Below are positions 11,301 to 26,300 of a stretch of DNA of 64,000 nucleotides, one piece after another. Each line of letters begins with the position of its first letter. Position 1 is the first letter of the stretch. A program made the position numbers and the translations under genes. The DNA is from Mytilisepta virgata (taxonomy: Eukaryota; Mollusca; Bivalvia; Mytilida; Mytilidae), in assembly GCA_028015205.1 (NCBI GenBank), contig CM051518.1, positions 52,562,372 to 52,626,371 of the forward strand, written 5' to 3'. The notes below the pieces were generated by a model, which was not told the origin of the DNA, searched no databases, and saw only the letters and a list, made by a program, of their open reading frames with translations.

Positions 11301-14300
11301 TCTGAAACCACTGGGCCAATTGGGACCAAACATTGGTGGAATAGTCCTTGGGTGGCCCCCTTCCAAAACTTTGTCTGCATCCCCAACTTCCAACCGACAT
11401 GGCCGCTGTAACTAAAAATAGGAAAAAGGGGGGGGGGGGGGGAATTTAAAAAAATCTTTTATGAAACTACAAGGCCAATTGGAACCAAACTTGGCAGTAA
11501 TGGTCCTTAGGAGGTTCTCTTTCAAAAGTTTGTCTGATGACCTATACTGTTAACTAACATGCCCACCGCAGCCGACGCACTTAGTTTAACATGGGGCCCG
11601 ACGGGAAAATTCATTGAAAACTCTTGTTGTCTGAAACAACTTGACCAATTGGGACCAGACTAGGCAGCAATGGTCCTTAGTTGATCCTCTTTCAGAAATT
11701 TGTCGGATTTTGTGGACTGTGGACCAAGATTGCCACCATAGCCGAACTTCGTTTAACATAGGACCCTATGTGAAATTCACTCAAAAATCTTCTTGTCTGA
11801 AACCACTAAGCCAATTAGGACTGGACTTGGTAGCATTGGTCCTTAGATGGTCCTCTTTCAGAATTTCATCCGAAGACCCAGACTGTCAACCAAGGTGGAT
11901 GCCACAGCCGAACTTAGTTTAACATAAGGCCCTATGGGAAAATTCATTGAAAAATTTCTTGTCTGAAACCACTTGACATATTGGAACCAGACTTGGCAGC
12001 AATGGTCCTTAGGAGGTTCTCTTTCAGAAATGTGTCCTATTTCGTGGACTATGAACCAAGATGGCCACCACAGCCGAACTTAGTTTAACATAGGACCCTA
12101 TGGGAAATTCACTTAAAAATCTTCTTGTCTGAAACTACTGAGCCAATTGGAACTTAACTTGGCAGCATTGGTCCTTAAATGGTCCTCTTTCAGAATTATG
12201 TCAGATCACCCAGATTGTCAACCAAGATAGTTGCCACGGCCGAACTTAGTTAAATATTGGACCCTATGGGAAAATTCATTTAAAAATCTTCTTGTCTGAA
12301 ACCACTTAGCCAGTTGGAACAAGACTTAGCAGTAATGGTCCTTAGATGGTTCTCTTTTAGAAATGTGTCCATTGACCTAGACTATGAACAAAGATGAATG
12401 CTACAGCCGAACTTAGATCTTGCAACACTTAACATGAGTTTTCTATGAACTTGCAACACTTAGATTTTTAGTCCCGTTCAAGGTGAAAAGTTAAATCCAG
12501 GTGAGCGATACAGGCTCTTGAGAGCCTCTAGTTTAAAATCTTTACAGTACAATAGATATAACAGTATTATATTTTAATATTTGATGGCATCAATGTTTGA
12601 TTGGAAATATCTGTTTACTTTGTCTGCTAACCATATCACCTGTAAACTCATTTTGCGACAATTAAATTTACAACTAATGAGGGCAAATATTTAAATGCAA
12701 AACAGTTATCTCCTAATTTAAATATTCAGTCACCAAAAGTATGTCTATGGCATTAATTCATATAGCTCGCAATATTGTCTGTTTACATAAATTTACAATT
12801 ACACAAATGTACTGGTATCAGTGCACAAAAAAATTCTGATATTACTCACTATAATTCTAAATTCTTACATGTATATATTTTTTTAAAGAAAGGTTATCTT
12901 TTTCAAATAAGTCTATTTTTATTTCCAGCTAAGAGAAAAAGAAAGGCAGAAACAAGTCCAGTTGATGAAAACTGTCCCACAGTAATTAAATTCAGACAGT
13001 ATCAACAGGAACTTGATCAGAAACATGATAAGCATGAGAGACTTGTAAAACTAAGTAGAGATGTCACTATAGAAAGTAAAAGAACCATTTTCCTGTTACA
13101 AAGACTTAAAGGGTAAAATATTATACCCCCACTCTACGGAGTGGGTGGTATACTGGATTCATCTTGTCCGTCCATCTGTCCGTCCCTCTGTCCATCTCTC
13201 TGTCCATCCATCCGTTCAAACTGAAATTTTTCGTCACACTTACCTTGGCTTCTGTGCAATGGAATGTTTTGATATTTGGCCTACAGCTTTATGACCATGA
13301 GTTGTTTCGTCTCTCCAATTTTCAGATCTGTCAAGGAACCACTTCCTGTTTGTCGATACTTACAAATTTTACAATACCTTATGTTAACATGAAATTTTCA
13401 TTAAACTTTTCAAGTCTGTTTTTCCAATTTTCAAAATTAAAAAAGAGTGGGGTATACTTTGCACAATAACATGTGCAACCTCATGTTTTTATGGATGTCA
13501 GTCATTTGTTATACTGAATCTACTACTATCAGACCCTGTAGCCTTTTATTTTCACACAGAACTTGTGCGTCTAGCATACTTCGGCAACTAATTTCTTGAT
13601 GAAAAATTCTGGACATTATTCTTATTCTGTAGGTTTAAAATAACAAATAGGTAGGTCTAAAAAGTCAACAATGAACATGAATCAAACTTTCAGAAAACAG
13701 TCCATCCGTCCGTACGTCAACAGTTTGTACCGTACCTCAAAATTGATTCAATCAATTCTCAAGAAATTTTAACACAAATTAGGATTGTCGGAAGAAAACT
13801 CCCAATCGATTTTTACAATTTTCAATTTTGTTATTCTGGAGTTATGAGATTTGGATTGTCCAAAATTTCGTGAACTGTGAACCAAGATGGCCACCACGGC
13901 AATTTTTCACGTCACGCACCAACTCAAGTACAAACTGTATGCAGTGACTGATTTTCTTCAAACTTAAACACATTATTAAAAATGATGGTTTGAGGGTCTG
14001 TTTACTTTTTGAGGATTTTCATTTTTGTCGTTCCAGAGTTATGGGACTTAGATTGCCCAAATATTAGCAATTTTTCACAAGTTGTGCACGAACTGGAGTA
14101 CGCCTTGACTGATTTTCTTCAAACTTTAACACATTATTACAAATGGTGTTTTGAGGGTCTGTATACTTTTTTGATGATTTTCACTTTTGTCGTACATTAA
14201 TTATGGGACCTAGATTGTCAAAATATAAGCAATTTTTCATATGTAGCAAATTAACTCCAGTATGCTAAACTTTTACACATTCTTACAAATTGTGATCTTA

Positions 14301-17300
14301 GAGTCTGTATACTTTTTGATGATTTTCACTTTTGTCGTTCCAGAGTTATTTGACTTAGATTGTCCACATATAAGCAATTTTTTATAAGTATAAAATTTCC
14401 TGCTTACACAAAGATGATATTTAGTTTGGTGTTACGGTGTTATAATTTAGATATCTTAAGCTGTTGAAAAATTAAAATGACACTTAATTTGCATAAAACA
14501 AATCAATATTTTTCTACTGGCGTATTATGCGCATAAGGCGCAGCAGTTTATTCGCTATCAACTTCTTGTTAGCACTCTCAATTCTACATTTGTCAATGCA
14601 TTTCATCAAAGTTATATGGAAGGTGTATATGGGCAATACCTTGATCAAATTTGAAAATGAGCTCTATCTGATAATTTTTGTGGGAGTTACTGCCCTTGTT
14701 ATAGTTTTTACCTATCAACTTCTTTTTAGTGCTACATTTTTTTATCCATCTTAACCAAGTTTATGTGGAAGCTATATATTGACATTGTCCTATCAGTCAC
14801 TTGAAATATTTTTCTGTTCTCTACAATGATATATATATGCAGCAGGGCCCATTGTGATGATCAGATCACAGTATTCTAGTTATTCAACCAATATATATGC
14901 TCCACCTGATCAGGTTAGAAAAATTGACTAACATGTTTTTTTTTCATTGTACAAAAATTTTAATGGGCCTCCCTGTCAAAGGGCAAGATTTTTTGGTGCC
15001 TTGAATGGTTCAGTGTTGACCCTTCATTCACTGAATCGATCTTAATTTCCCCAAAATGATGCGAAATTAAGGTTAAAATTGAGTTTCAGTGTAAAACATT
15101 TGAAAATCATATTAAAAAAAAAGATTAAAATTCTTACCGGTAAATTATTGTTTGTTCCTTCAAAGTTTGGTAACTGCTTGAACAGAGTGTTTAAAAGTTG
15201 ATAGTGATAAGAACCAAGTTTGTAAATAAAATATTACACAATGTTGTTTCTTATCAAATGGTATACTCTTTGTCAGTATGGAGAATGATGAAAGTCTTAG
15301 TTACTATGCATAATTGAAAAGTAAGAATATCGCTTAAGTCTCATTGAGACAACAGGCCATAGGACTGGACTAAGGAAAAAATTGTTATGAAGTCTTCAGC
15401 AAGGAGCAAGAGTAAAATTCATGCCCATATGCTTTAACTAGATCATTTGACAGTTAAAATGTTAGTGTTCACTTGAACGAGATGAGTGTGAATCTGATGT
15501 ATTTCACATTTTGATATGTCATTTCTGTGTTACTCTCCATTGATAATAAGGAAAATAAATTCAGATTTAAATATTCTTTTTCTAAAGCATTTTGTATCTT
15601 AACACAATAAAATATTATTAGAAACATTTATATATTTTTAGGGCCTCGGTGGCCGAGTGGTCTAGGTAGTTCGTCCTGACTACTATTGATCACTAGCCTG
15701 TCAACGCTGGGGTTGTGGCTGCTGTGAAATAGCCAAATGTGCTTAAAACGGCATTAAACCCCAACTAAATAAACAAACAAACATATATACTTTTATTAAT
15801 TTTTACTGATTTGAGATATAGTTTTAATGTCTTTAATATAAAACCAAATCATATGAAATTTGGAAAAGTTCAACAACATAGTTTCAGAATTTAAATCTAG
15901 ATTTGAAAGTTATATGTATAATTATTGAGTTATCCCCCTTTATAACATTCAAATTCAAGGTTTGTGCTCAGTAATTTTAATATAATTTTACCAGATAATT
16001 TGAAATGTTAACACTGAGAATGAATTCAAATTTGAAATATTATTTGGGGGGCTTGGTGGCCAAGTGGTCTAGGTAGTTCGTCATGACTACTAATGATCAC
16101 TAGCCTGTCAACACCGAGGTTGTGAGTTCGAAACTCACCTGTGGCAGGATGTGTTTGACTCCGATCTTAATTGACAAGGATTGCCAATTTTTCTACCGAA
16201 GGTCGGTGGTTCTATCTGGGTACTCCTGCTTCCTCCACCAAGAAAAACTGGCCGCCGTGAAATAGCCAAATGTGCTGAAAACTGTGTAAAACCCCAAACA
16301 AAAGATATATTTTTGCATGAAGCAGTTTAGTATAAAACAGATAAAGTTAGAATAAAATTTTACTATATCCTCTTGAGTTATCTCCCTTGTACTGGAAAAC
16401 ATATACAACATCTTCTTGAGTTACCTCACTGGAAGATGTCAGCAAGAGAGGATTCCCAAAATTTATAAAGTGCTAAGGATAAATTTAAAAGATCAAATAA
16501 TTTTTTTCTAAAATACTGTACAAAATTTTAGTCTTACTCAGTAAGCAAGAGACTTGACGGATCTGCATTTCAACCCTACATAGATTATATAATGCATGTT
16601 ATCATTGTGTCATTTCTGATTAATTGTATTGCTTTCAATATTTTATGATAATTTTGGGCTTTCCATGCTCATGAGTGTACCAATGGAAGTTAATACAGAA
16701 ATAGCAATTGTTTGTAAGGAATTTAATAACTCGGTTTATTTATATCACTATGTATTTACTGCAGATGAAAATGTCATGATTACAGAGAAATTTCAAGACA
16801 AAAACTTTAAAATGCATTATTATAATAAGAAAATGTTGCAATTACAAAGTAGTTGACCTCTCTGCACTGAAAAGTGATTAAATGAAAATACAAACAATAC
16901 AAATGTATGTATAATATTCCTGTATAATTTTACATCACGATTCTGAACCATGAAATACTGTGTTTTATTATACCTCAGTATATACAATTTATATTAAATA
17001 GAATTCCGAAAAATAACTATTTTTCAACAATACCATGGTCAATATTTTCATACTGTTATCCCATACTTATTAAAATAATTATACCCCACGCAACGGGTTG
17101 CGGAGGGTATAATGTTTTTGACCCATCCGTCCGTCAGTCCATCACTCCTGTTTCTTGTCATCGCAACTCCTCTCAAACCACACAACAGAATTTCCAAAAC
17201 CTTTTTATACGACCGCAAAATTTTTGCGGTCGTATATTGGTATGACGTTGGCGTCGTCGTCGTCGTCGTCTGCGTCGTCGTCCGTCGTCTGCGTCGTCGT

Positions 17301-20300
17301 CCGAAGACATTTGGTTTTCGCACTATAACTTTAGTATAAGTTAATAGAAATCTATGAAATTTAAACACAAGGTTTATGACCACAAAAGGAAGGTTGGGAT
17401 TGATTTTGGGAGTTTTGGTCCCAACAGTTTAAGAATCAGGGGCCAAAAAAGGGCCCAATAAGCATTTTTCTTGGTTTTCGCACAATAACTCTAGTATAAG
17501 TAAATAGAAATCTATGAAATTTTAACACAAGGTTTATGACCACAAAAGGAAGGTTGGGATTGTTTTTGGGAGTTTTGGTCCCAACAGTTTAGGAAGTAGG
17601 GGCTAAAAAAGGGCCCAAATAAGCATTTTTCTTGGTTTTTGCACAATAACTTTAGTATAAGTAAATAGAAATCTATGAAATTTAAACACAAGGTTTATGA
17701 CCACAAAAGGAAGGTTGGGATTGATTTTTGGAGTTTTGGTCCCAACAGTTTAGGAATTAGGGGCCAAAAGGGTCCAAAATTAAACTTTGTTTGATTTCAT
17801 CGAAAATTGAACTATTGGGGTTCTTTGATATGCCGAATCTAACCGTGCCTTTAGATTCTTAATTTTTGGTCCCGTTTTCAAATTGGTCTACATTAAGGTC
17901 CAAAGGGTCCAAAATTAAACTTAGTTTGATTTTAACAAAAATTGAATTCTTGGGGTTCTTTGATATGCTGAATCTAAACATGTACTTAGTTTTTTTTATT
18001 ATGGGCCCAGTTTTCAAGTTGGTCCAAATCGGGGTCCAAAATTAAAGCTAAAAAAGGGGTAAATTTTTTTTTTTTTTTTGGGGGGGGGGGGGGAATTCTC
18101 CACAGCATATTGTATTGCACAAGAAGCAAAAAATTGAATATAAATTCAAATCATATGACCAATTCTAAGTTCTTTATTTCAGTTATTCTGTGTCAGAAAC
18201 CTATTATGTGTCAAATATTTGAAGAAATTTTCAATTGCACAGTATTGTGCAATAGCAAGAAATTGATATGTATGCTCTGCTATCAAAACCTTATTATTAA
18301 CAAATTCCATGACTATGATGTCATTTTCTATTTTAATATGTTATGGTGTATTTAAATGGGCTGTTATGGTTGCAAAGTATAAAGAAATGGGGGGAGGGGA
18401 TTGAAAACAAAATTTAGAAGGGGGGGGGGGGGGGGGGGTAAATGAGAAATTGGGGAGGGGGTAATTTTTTTCTCATTTCATATTTCATAAATTAAAAAGA
18501 AAATTTCAAATTTTTTTAGAAAAAAAAAGGGGGGGGGGGTTACATTAAATTTTATTGTTTTTTGTTTTTTTTTTGGGAGGGGGGGGTCAATGTGCAACTT
18601 CATAGTGTATTGCACAAAAGCTAAAAAAAGGGGTAAATTATTTTTTTTTGGGGGGGGGGCAATTCTCCACAGCATATTGTATTGCACAAGAAGCAAAAAA
18701 TTGAATATAAATTCAACTCATATGACCAATTTTAAGTTCTTTGATTTCAGTTATTCTGTGTCAGAAACCTATTATGTGTCAAATATTTGAAGAAATTTTC
18801 AATTGCACAGTATTGCGCAATAGCAAGAAATTGATATGTGTGCCCAATTTTAAATTTTAAATTGGTTATTTCTGATTTATATATAAAAACAAATAATACT
18901 GATATGGTTTGAATAGGTAAATTAAAAAATTTTAAGTTCTTAGACAACATTCATTCTGTGTCAGAAACCTATGCTGTGTCAAATATTTATTCACAATCCA
19001 AATTCAGTATTGTATCAAGCTTGAATGTTGTGTTCATAATTGCCCCAACTATTCAGGGTTCGACATCTGCGGTCGTATCTAGCTGCGCCCAGCGGAGCAT
19101 TTTATTAGATAATAAGGACATACTATGTAGTTGTGCATATCGACAGGAAATTGCGATTCAATTTTTTTTCCAGGAGTTACGCCCCTTTGAACTTATTTAC
19201 CTTAATGTACTACTGCAACAGTTTGTCATCGCAACTCCTCTCAAACCACAGAACAGAATTTCACGAAACCTTTTTAGATAATAAGGACATACTATATGTA
19301 GTTGTGCATATCGACAGGAAATAGCGATTCAGTTTTTTTTTCTAGGAGTTATGCCCCTTTGAACTTATTTACTTTAATGTACTACTGCGACAGTTTGTCA
19401 TCGCAACTCCTCTGAAACCACACAACAGAATTTCATGAAACCTTTTCAGATGATAAGGACATACTACAAAGATGTGCACATCGACAGGAAATTGCGATTC
19501 AATTTTTTTCTAGGAATTACGCCCCTTTGAACTTATTTACTTTAATGTACTACTGTAATAGTTTGTCATTGCAACTCCTCTCAAACCACACAACAGAATT
19601 TCATGAAACCTTTTCAGATAATAAGGACATACTACGTAGATGTGCATATCGACAGGAAATTACGATTCAATTTTTTTTCCAGGAGTTACGCCCCTTTGAA
19701 CTTATTTGCCTCACTATACTATTACTGTTGACTCCTCTCTCTTGGAATTTAAATTCCCCAAATTATACTGAACAGTAGTTTGTCATCACAGCTCCTTTGA
19801 AACAAAATGTGACCCGTCTCCGTCCATCCATCTGTCCGTCCGTCAGTCCATCACTCCTGTTTCTTGTCATCGCAACTCCTCTCAAACCACACAACAGAAT
19901 TTCACGAAACCTTTTTAGATAATAAGGACATACTATGTAGTTGTGCATATCGACAGGAAATTGCGATTCAATTTTTTCTAGGAGTTATGCCCCTTTGAAC
20001 TTATTTACTTTAATGTACTACTGCAACAGTTTGTCATCGCAACTCCTCTGAAACCACACAACAGAATTTCATGAAACCTTTTAAGATAATAAGGACATAC
20101 TATATGTAGTTGTGCATATCGACAGGAAATTGCGATTCAATTTTTTTCTAGGAGTTACGCCCCTTTGAACTTATTTACTTTAATGTACTACATGTACTGC
20201 AACAGTTTGTCATTTGATTGTGTTCATTTTATATTGTGAAGTGAGATTTTGTTTCTCCAGTGACAATATGAAGACGTGGGGTATGTGAGCATGCTCACAA

Positions 20301-23300
20301 AGGTTTTTTAATTTATTTTATATTTGTCTTTGGAATAATAAAATAACAACAAAATGGCTATGAGAACAATTGCAAGTTTATTATTCACATTGGGAATTAT
20401 CTGGTGCCTCGGTGAAAAATAAATATGCTATTTTCCTGCTAGCCATTTAGTAGATATATACCAGTAATAACCTTTTGTAATTCAGACAGGGGAAAATTTG
20501 ATCTACTTTTGAATTAAAGACAATTCTGAATTGTATACACTGTATTTTTACAAAGGTCTTCACCAGATGTACAGATTCTAGAGGAAGCTTTAGAAAAACT
20601 GAGGACAATAGAGACTACTAAATTTTTATCTATTGCAAAAGAATTAGACAGAGAAGATCCTTACAAGTTTATAAGGGCTTACTCACCAGGTATTTATATA
20701 TTTCTGTGAACACATTTACTATAAATTCACGAATTATTGTGATGTTTTTATTAATGTGAAAAATTTAACCAGAAGAACATCACAAAAATTAAATGGCCAT
20801 TTAAACGTTTGCAAATCCTAAATTCTACTAAAAGCATTAATTTAATTATTCTTGCAAAGATCTACTTATCATGAATTTTTTACAAGCCAAACTAAAAATG
20901 ATTCTTTGGTGATTTCTTTTCAAATAGGTACTTGGGCAGGTTTAAAAAAACTAGAGGCTCTCTAGAGCCTGTATCGCTCACCTGGATTTAATTTTTCACC
21001 TTGAGCAGGACTAAACATTTAAGTGTTGCAGTCAATTTGGCTGGTTTTTCTATAGGGTTCTATGTTAAACAAAGTCAGGCTGTGGCAGCCATCTTGGTTG
21101 ACAGCCCAGGTCAGTGGACACATTTCTAAAAGCGAACCATTTAAGGACCATTATTGCTAAGTCTTGTTCCAACTGGCTAAGTGGTTTCAGACAAGATTTT
21201 TAAATGAGTTTTCCTATAGGGTCCTATATTAAACTAAGTTCGGCTGTGGTGGCCATCTTAGTTGACAATCCAGATGATCAGACACATTTCTGAAGGAGGA
21301 CCATCTAAGGACCAATGCTGCCAAGTTTAGTTCCAATTGGCTCTGTAGTTTCAGACGAGACGATTTTTGAGTGAATTTCCCATAGGGTCCTATTTTAAAC
21401 TAAGTACGCCATCTCGGTTCACAGTCCACGAAATTGGACACATTTCTGAAAGAAGACCTCCTAAGGAACATTGCTACAAAGTCTGGTTCCAATTGGTCAA
21501 GTGGTTTCAGACAAGAAGATTTTTCAATGAATTTTCCCATAGGGCCTTATGTTAAACTAAGTTCGGCTATGGCAGCCATCTTGGTTGACAGTCCAGGTCA
21601 TCGGACACAATTCTGAAAGAGGACCATCTAAGGACCATTGCTACCAAGTCTAGTTCTAACTGGCTAAGTCAGGTTCAGACAAGAAGATTTTTGAGTGAAT
21701 TTCCCATAGGGTCCTATGTTAAACTAAGTTCTGCTGTGGTGGCCATATTGGTTCACAGTCCAGGTCATTAGACACAATTCTGAAAAAGGACCATCTCAGG
21801 ACCATTGCTGCCAAGTCTGGTTCCAATTGGTCAAGTGGTTTCAGACAAGAAGATTTTTCAATGAATTTTCCCATAGGGCCGTATGTTAAACAAAGTTCAA
21901 CTGCGGTGGCCATCTTGGTTAATAGTCCGGGTCATCAGACATTCATCTGAAAGAGAGCCTCCTAAGGACCATTACTGCCAAGCTTGGTTCCAATTGGCCT
22001 TGTAGTTTCATAGAAGATTTTTTAAATTCATCCCCCCTTTTTTCTATTTTTAGCTCACCTGGCCATAGGCCATGTGAGCTATTGCCATCACTTGGCGTCC
22101 GTCGTCGTCGTTGTCGTCTGTAAACTTTTTCAAACGTTAACTCGTCCTAAACTACTGGACCGACTTCAACCTAACTTTGCAGAATTGTTCTTTAGGGCAT
22201 CTGGAAAATTTCTATCGTTTAAAATTTTTGAAATGTCGAAAAACATGGCTGTTGTTAGTATAAATAGAACATAGGGGTCCATCAGTAGTTTTCTGCAAAT
22301 AACTTGAAAACGAAAGCAGATATCAAAATTTTGACATAGGGTCAAAATGTTCAGCACGATGAGATCTACCAGTGTGCAAATTTTTGTTACGATCTTACAA
22401 CTGATGTAGGAGTTGTTGCCCTTTAAATGTCAAATTTGGCAATATTTCGTTTTTCAAGGCTATTATTATGAAAATGAGAAGAGATAGATAATCAAAGTAA
22501 GAACAAAAGTTGCTCAGTTAATAAAGATCTATGAATGTTCAAAATTTCAGGTCAATCAGACATACCATGTTAGAGTTATTGCCCTTGAAAATGTCAATTT
22601 TGTTTGCAGATTTTCCCTTTTTGTGCAATTATTGTGAAAGGAGATAAATAATCAATGTAAGAATAAAAGTTGTTCAGTTAATTAAGATCTATCACTGTGC
22701 CAATTTTCAGGTCAATCAGACAACCTGTATTAGAGTTATTGCCCTTGGAAATTTAATTTTTTTCAGATTTTCACATATGTTCAAGTTTAGCATTTTTAAT
22801 CAGGATGTTGTTTATTTATATTTTATTGCTACTTGAAATTATTTTTATTGAAATTCTGTTTAATGTTTTGAATATTTCATCAACATTCAATTCACAATAA
22901 TTATTTTTTCATTGATGTACTCGTGAGCTTTGGTGCCGAGTGAGGGACCATACTCAAGGTTTTAGCAATTTTTTTTTTTTTCACTTCCATGTCATTTCCT
23001 GCAAAATCAGGTAAACTTTTCACTCTTGTTTATATCATGATTATTGTCCTTTGCCACAATTGTCCATTTACATCGTGCTTATTTATTATTGTCCTTTGCC
23101 ACAATTGTCCAGAATCAATTTTACTTCCATAAAAGTCCATTCATGTTAATATTTTTGATGCAGATTTATAACCAAAACATTGCATAGGTTGTCCAGAGCA
23201 AATGCCTGAAATCATGATCAGGTATACAAAGCTTTGAATCAATTTTTCTGACTTCTATAAAATAAAGGCATTTTCTAAATATATCATTCAAAAGAAGTGA

Positions 23301-26300
23301 TATCATAGCTATATGTTTTAGCATCTTTCAAATTATAAAAAATGATGTCTTGTTAAATGCCTCTGCAGTGAGAAAGCTTTCTTGAATTTTCTATTGTATT
23401 AGCAGACATTAACATGTGTGCAACCAGGTCTGACTTGAGCACATCTCACTCTCCTTTGATGATATAATTGGCATGTGACCAAGTTAACAAGGATGATGTC
23501 AAGTTCTTTGAAAACAAATTGAATGTATTTAGGAAATGTGCTTGACCGATGGACTAGTCAGATTTAAAATTTGGAAATTAGCGTTTGTTTCAACAAGTTG
23601 TCAAATTTACTATAGAAATATATAATCCGTCCTGTAGATTTTTGCTTTCGGTCTGACAGGAATTATCAATAACATCCTTAACTTATTAAAAGAGTGCATC
23701 AGGGCTTTCAATATAAGCCAGAAGGTGGCTTTTTTATCTGTATACTTTTGGCATTTAGCCGCCTACTTTTGAGAAATTTCTATTAATCCAATAGGGAAAT
23801 AGCCGACTACTCTTGAATAAGAAATGTTTACTTGAAAAAGTGTTGAAAGCCCTGCTTCATGTATGCAAAGTTGTGTTTTAAATTACAGGTCTCTGATGAC
23901 CATATAAAGGGTAAATGCTGTTAAAAACATATTTTGTGTTGCATGTGACTCTTGCTTGATGTTTTGTTGAGGAAATAATAATTGAACAATAAATTATTTT
24001 TTCATATTGTCACGTAAAGCTTAATGCATTAATGTAAATTGTAATAACTTGACTCCAGACAGTTTATAAATGTTGAATATGCGTGTCTCGTAAAAGCAGA
24101 CACTTGACTTCCATATGAAAACTTGTAAGTATTTTGGTTACTGATGTACACAAATTAATAAATTTTTATGATTTCAAAACATCATGGCTTTGAAACAGAT
24201 TCCTGCGTTTAAAGGATACACTCATGCCAGTATATGATACATACCGTCTATTTTCATATAACAATTCTATTGTAAACGGTTCAGTTCATAACTTGGTCAT
24301 CCTAATGATACCAGGCCATTTTTTTATCACTTCATACATATATTGTAAAAAAACAATCCAGGCAATTTGTCTGATGTTACCTTTAACAGTATGCATGACT
24401 TTAAGATCATCCGTTCTAACAGATTAATTTTTTCTACATAAGAACTTAAGGCCTAGAAAAAAGTGTTGAGTTTGGATAGCCAACCCTATAAGTACCTCAA
24501 ACTTTTTTGTAATATTCCTACTTCAAAAAAATAAAAAGAATCGGAAATCTGGTGGACCTCATTTTCATTCCCATTTGTAAACTTTGTTGATTTTTTATGG
24601 CGATATGGCGCTTTCAGTAGATATTGTTCATATCAGAACACATTTATTGAAAAGTTGTTCATACAACACCTCTACAAAAGTCTCTGTAAGTTTGACATTG
24701 TCAGATGATCATTTTAGGGGTTATTGCCCTTTGAAGGTAAAAAATAGCGTTTTTCATGTTTTTGGCTTTAGAATGAAAACTAATTAATGAAAATAGCAAA
24801 AGATGCTGCTTGCTTAAACCTTCAACTCGTTGAACTTTAAAAGACACTCCATTGGATGGAAGTTGACAAATGGGCCTTTAAATGGGTAATTGCTAAAAAG
24901 AGAGACCTTTATACCTTAAAGACCAGGTGAGCGATTCAGGCTCCTGGGAGCCTCTTGTTAGTAACAGCAGTCATGTTCTTGGAAGTCGGGGATGCCAGAT
25001 ATAAATTTGGAAGGGGCCACCCAAGGACCATTCCACCAAAGTTTGGTCCCAATTGGCCCAGTGGTTTCAAAGGAGAAGATCTTTAAAGGAAGGTTTACGC
25101 CCAACGCCGTCTTTAAAGGGCAAAAACTCCTATAAGGGGTCAGTCAATGATTTTGGTCATTTGACTTATTTGTAGATCTTACTTTGATGAACATTTTTGC
25201 TGTTTACAGTTTTTCTTTATATATAATAATATTCAAGGTAATAACCTAATACTGCAAAATTTCCTTACAATTGACAATTCAGGGGCAATAACCCAACAAA
25301 GGGTTGACCAATTCGTCTGATAATTTCATGGCAGGTAATTCTTGACCTGATAAACATTTTTACCCCTGTCAGTTTTGCTCTAAATGCTTTAGTTTTTGAA
25401 ATATGACAAAAACTGCAGTTTACCCCTATGTTCTATTTTTAGCCATGTCGGCCATGTTGGTTGGCAGGCGGGGTCATTGGACACATTTTTTAAACTAGAT
25501 ACCCTAATGATGCTTGTGGCCAAGTTTGGTTTCATTTGGCCCAGTAGTTTCAGAGGAGATTTTTGTAAAAGTTAACGGACAACGACGGACGACAGATGCC
25601 AAGTGATGAGAATAGCTCACTTGACCCTTTGGGTCAGGTGAGCTAAAAACATTTCAGACAACATCAAGGTTACTTGTTTTCATAGCCAAAGGTATGGGGC
25701 TAATGATATCATTGATATTCTCTGTATACATGTATTATGAAATTTGCCTTAATGTTGAAATATAAAGCTAATATATAGAAACTAAAATTGAGCTATCAAA
25801 TTGACAGAAAATTATGTTTTCATTTATCACTGCTTGGAGAAAACTGATCTTATTTTTGGTATCTGAGCTTATAATGATGAGTTAGAGATCAAGGTTGAGT
25901 TTCACGATGATCGGATAATTATTTTGAGAGTTAATATCCTTGGAAATAGGAATTATTGTCAAAATAATAGTTTTCTGGACTTTTTTCACAAACTTTTTAA
26001 CCAACTGATCTAATTTTTAGCTCACCTGACCCGAAGGGTCATGTGAGCTATTGCTATCACTTGGCGTCCGTCGTCCGTCCGTCGTCCGTCCGTCCGTCCG
26101 TCGTCCATTAACCTTTTCAAACGTTAACTCCTCCAACACCATAAGTCCAACTGCAACCAAACTTGGTACAGTTATTAATTGGTATGGGTGCTACAAATCT
26201 ATTGTTTGGATTTTTGATTCGTATAAAAACATGGCCGTCATGGCTAAAAATAGAACATAGGGGTAAATCGCAGTTTTTTGCAAATAAGTCAGAAACGGTC

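Noticed and set aside
11188..11922. Overlapping frames on both strands with Trp- and Pro-rich sequence
   Set aside because: Repeat-unit translations in the 9516-12534 element; similar frames recur at 21367-21913.
8093..16303. tRNA-like sequences with A and B boxes as true tRNA genes
   Set aside because: They do not close an acceptor stem, are followed by a common SINE body and A-rich tail, and one copy has a perfect 13-bp target duplication.
17048..17383. Overlapping frames on both strands with Arg/Thr- or Val-rich runs
   Set aside because: Produced by the GTC microsatellite of two nested repeat elements.
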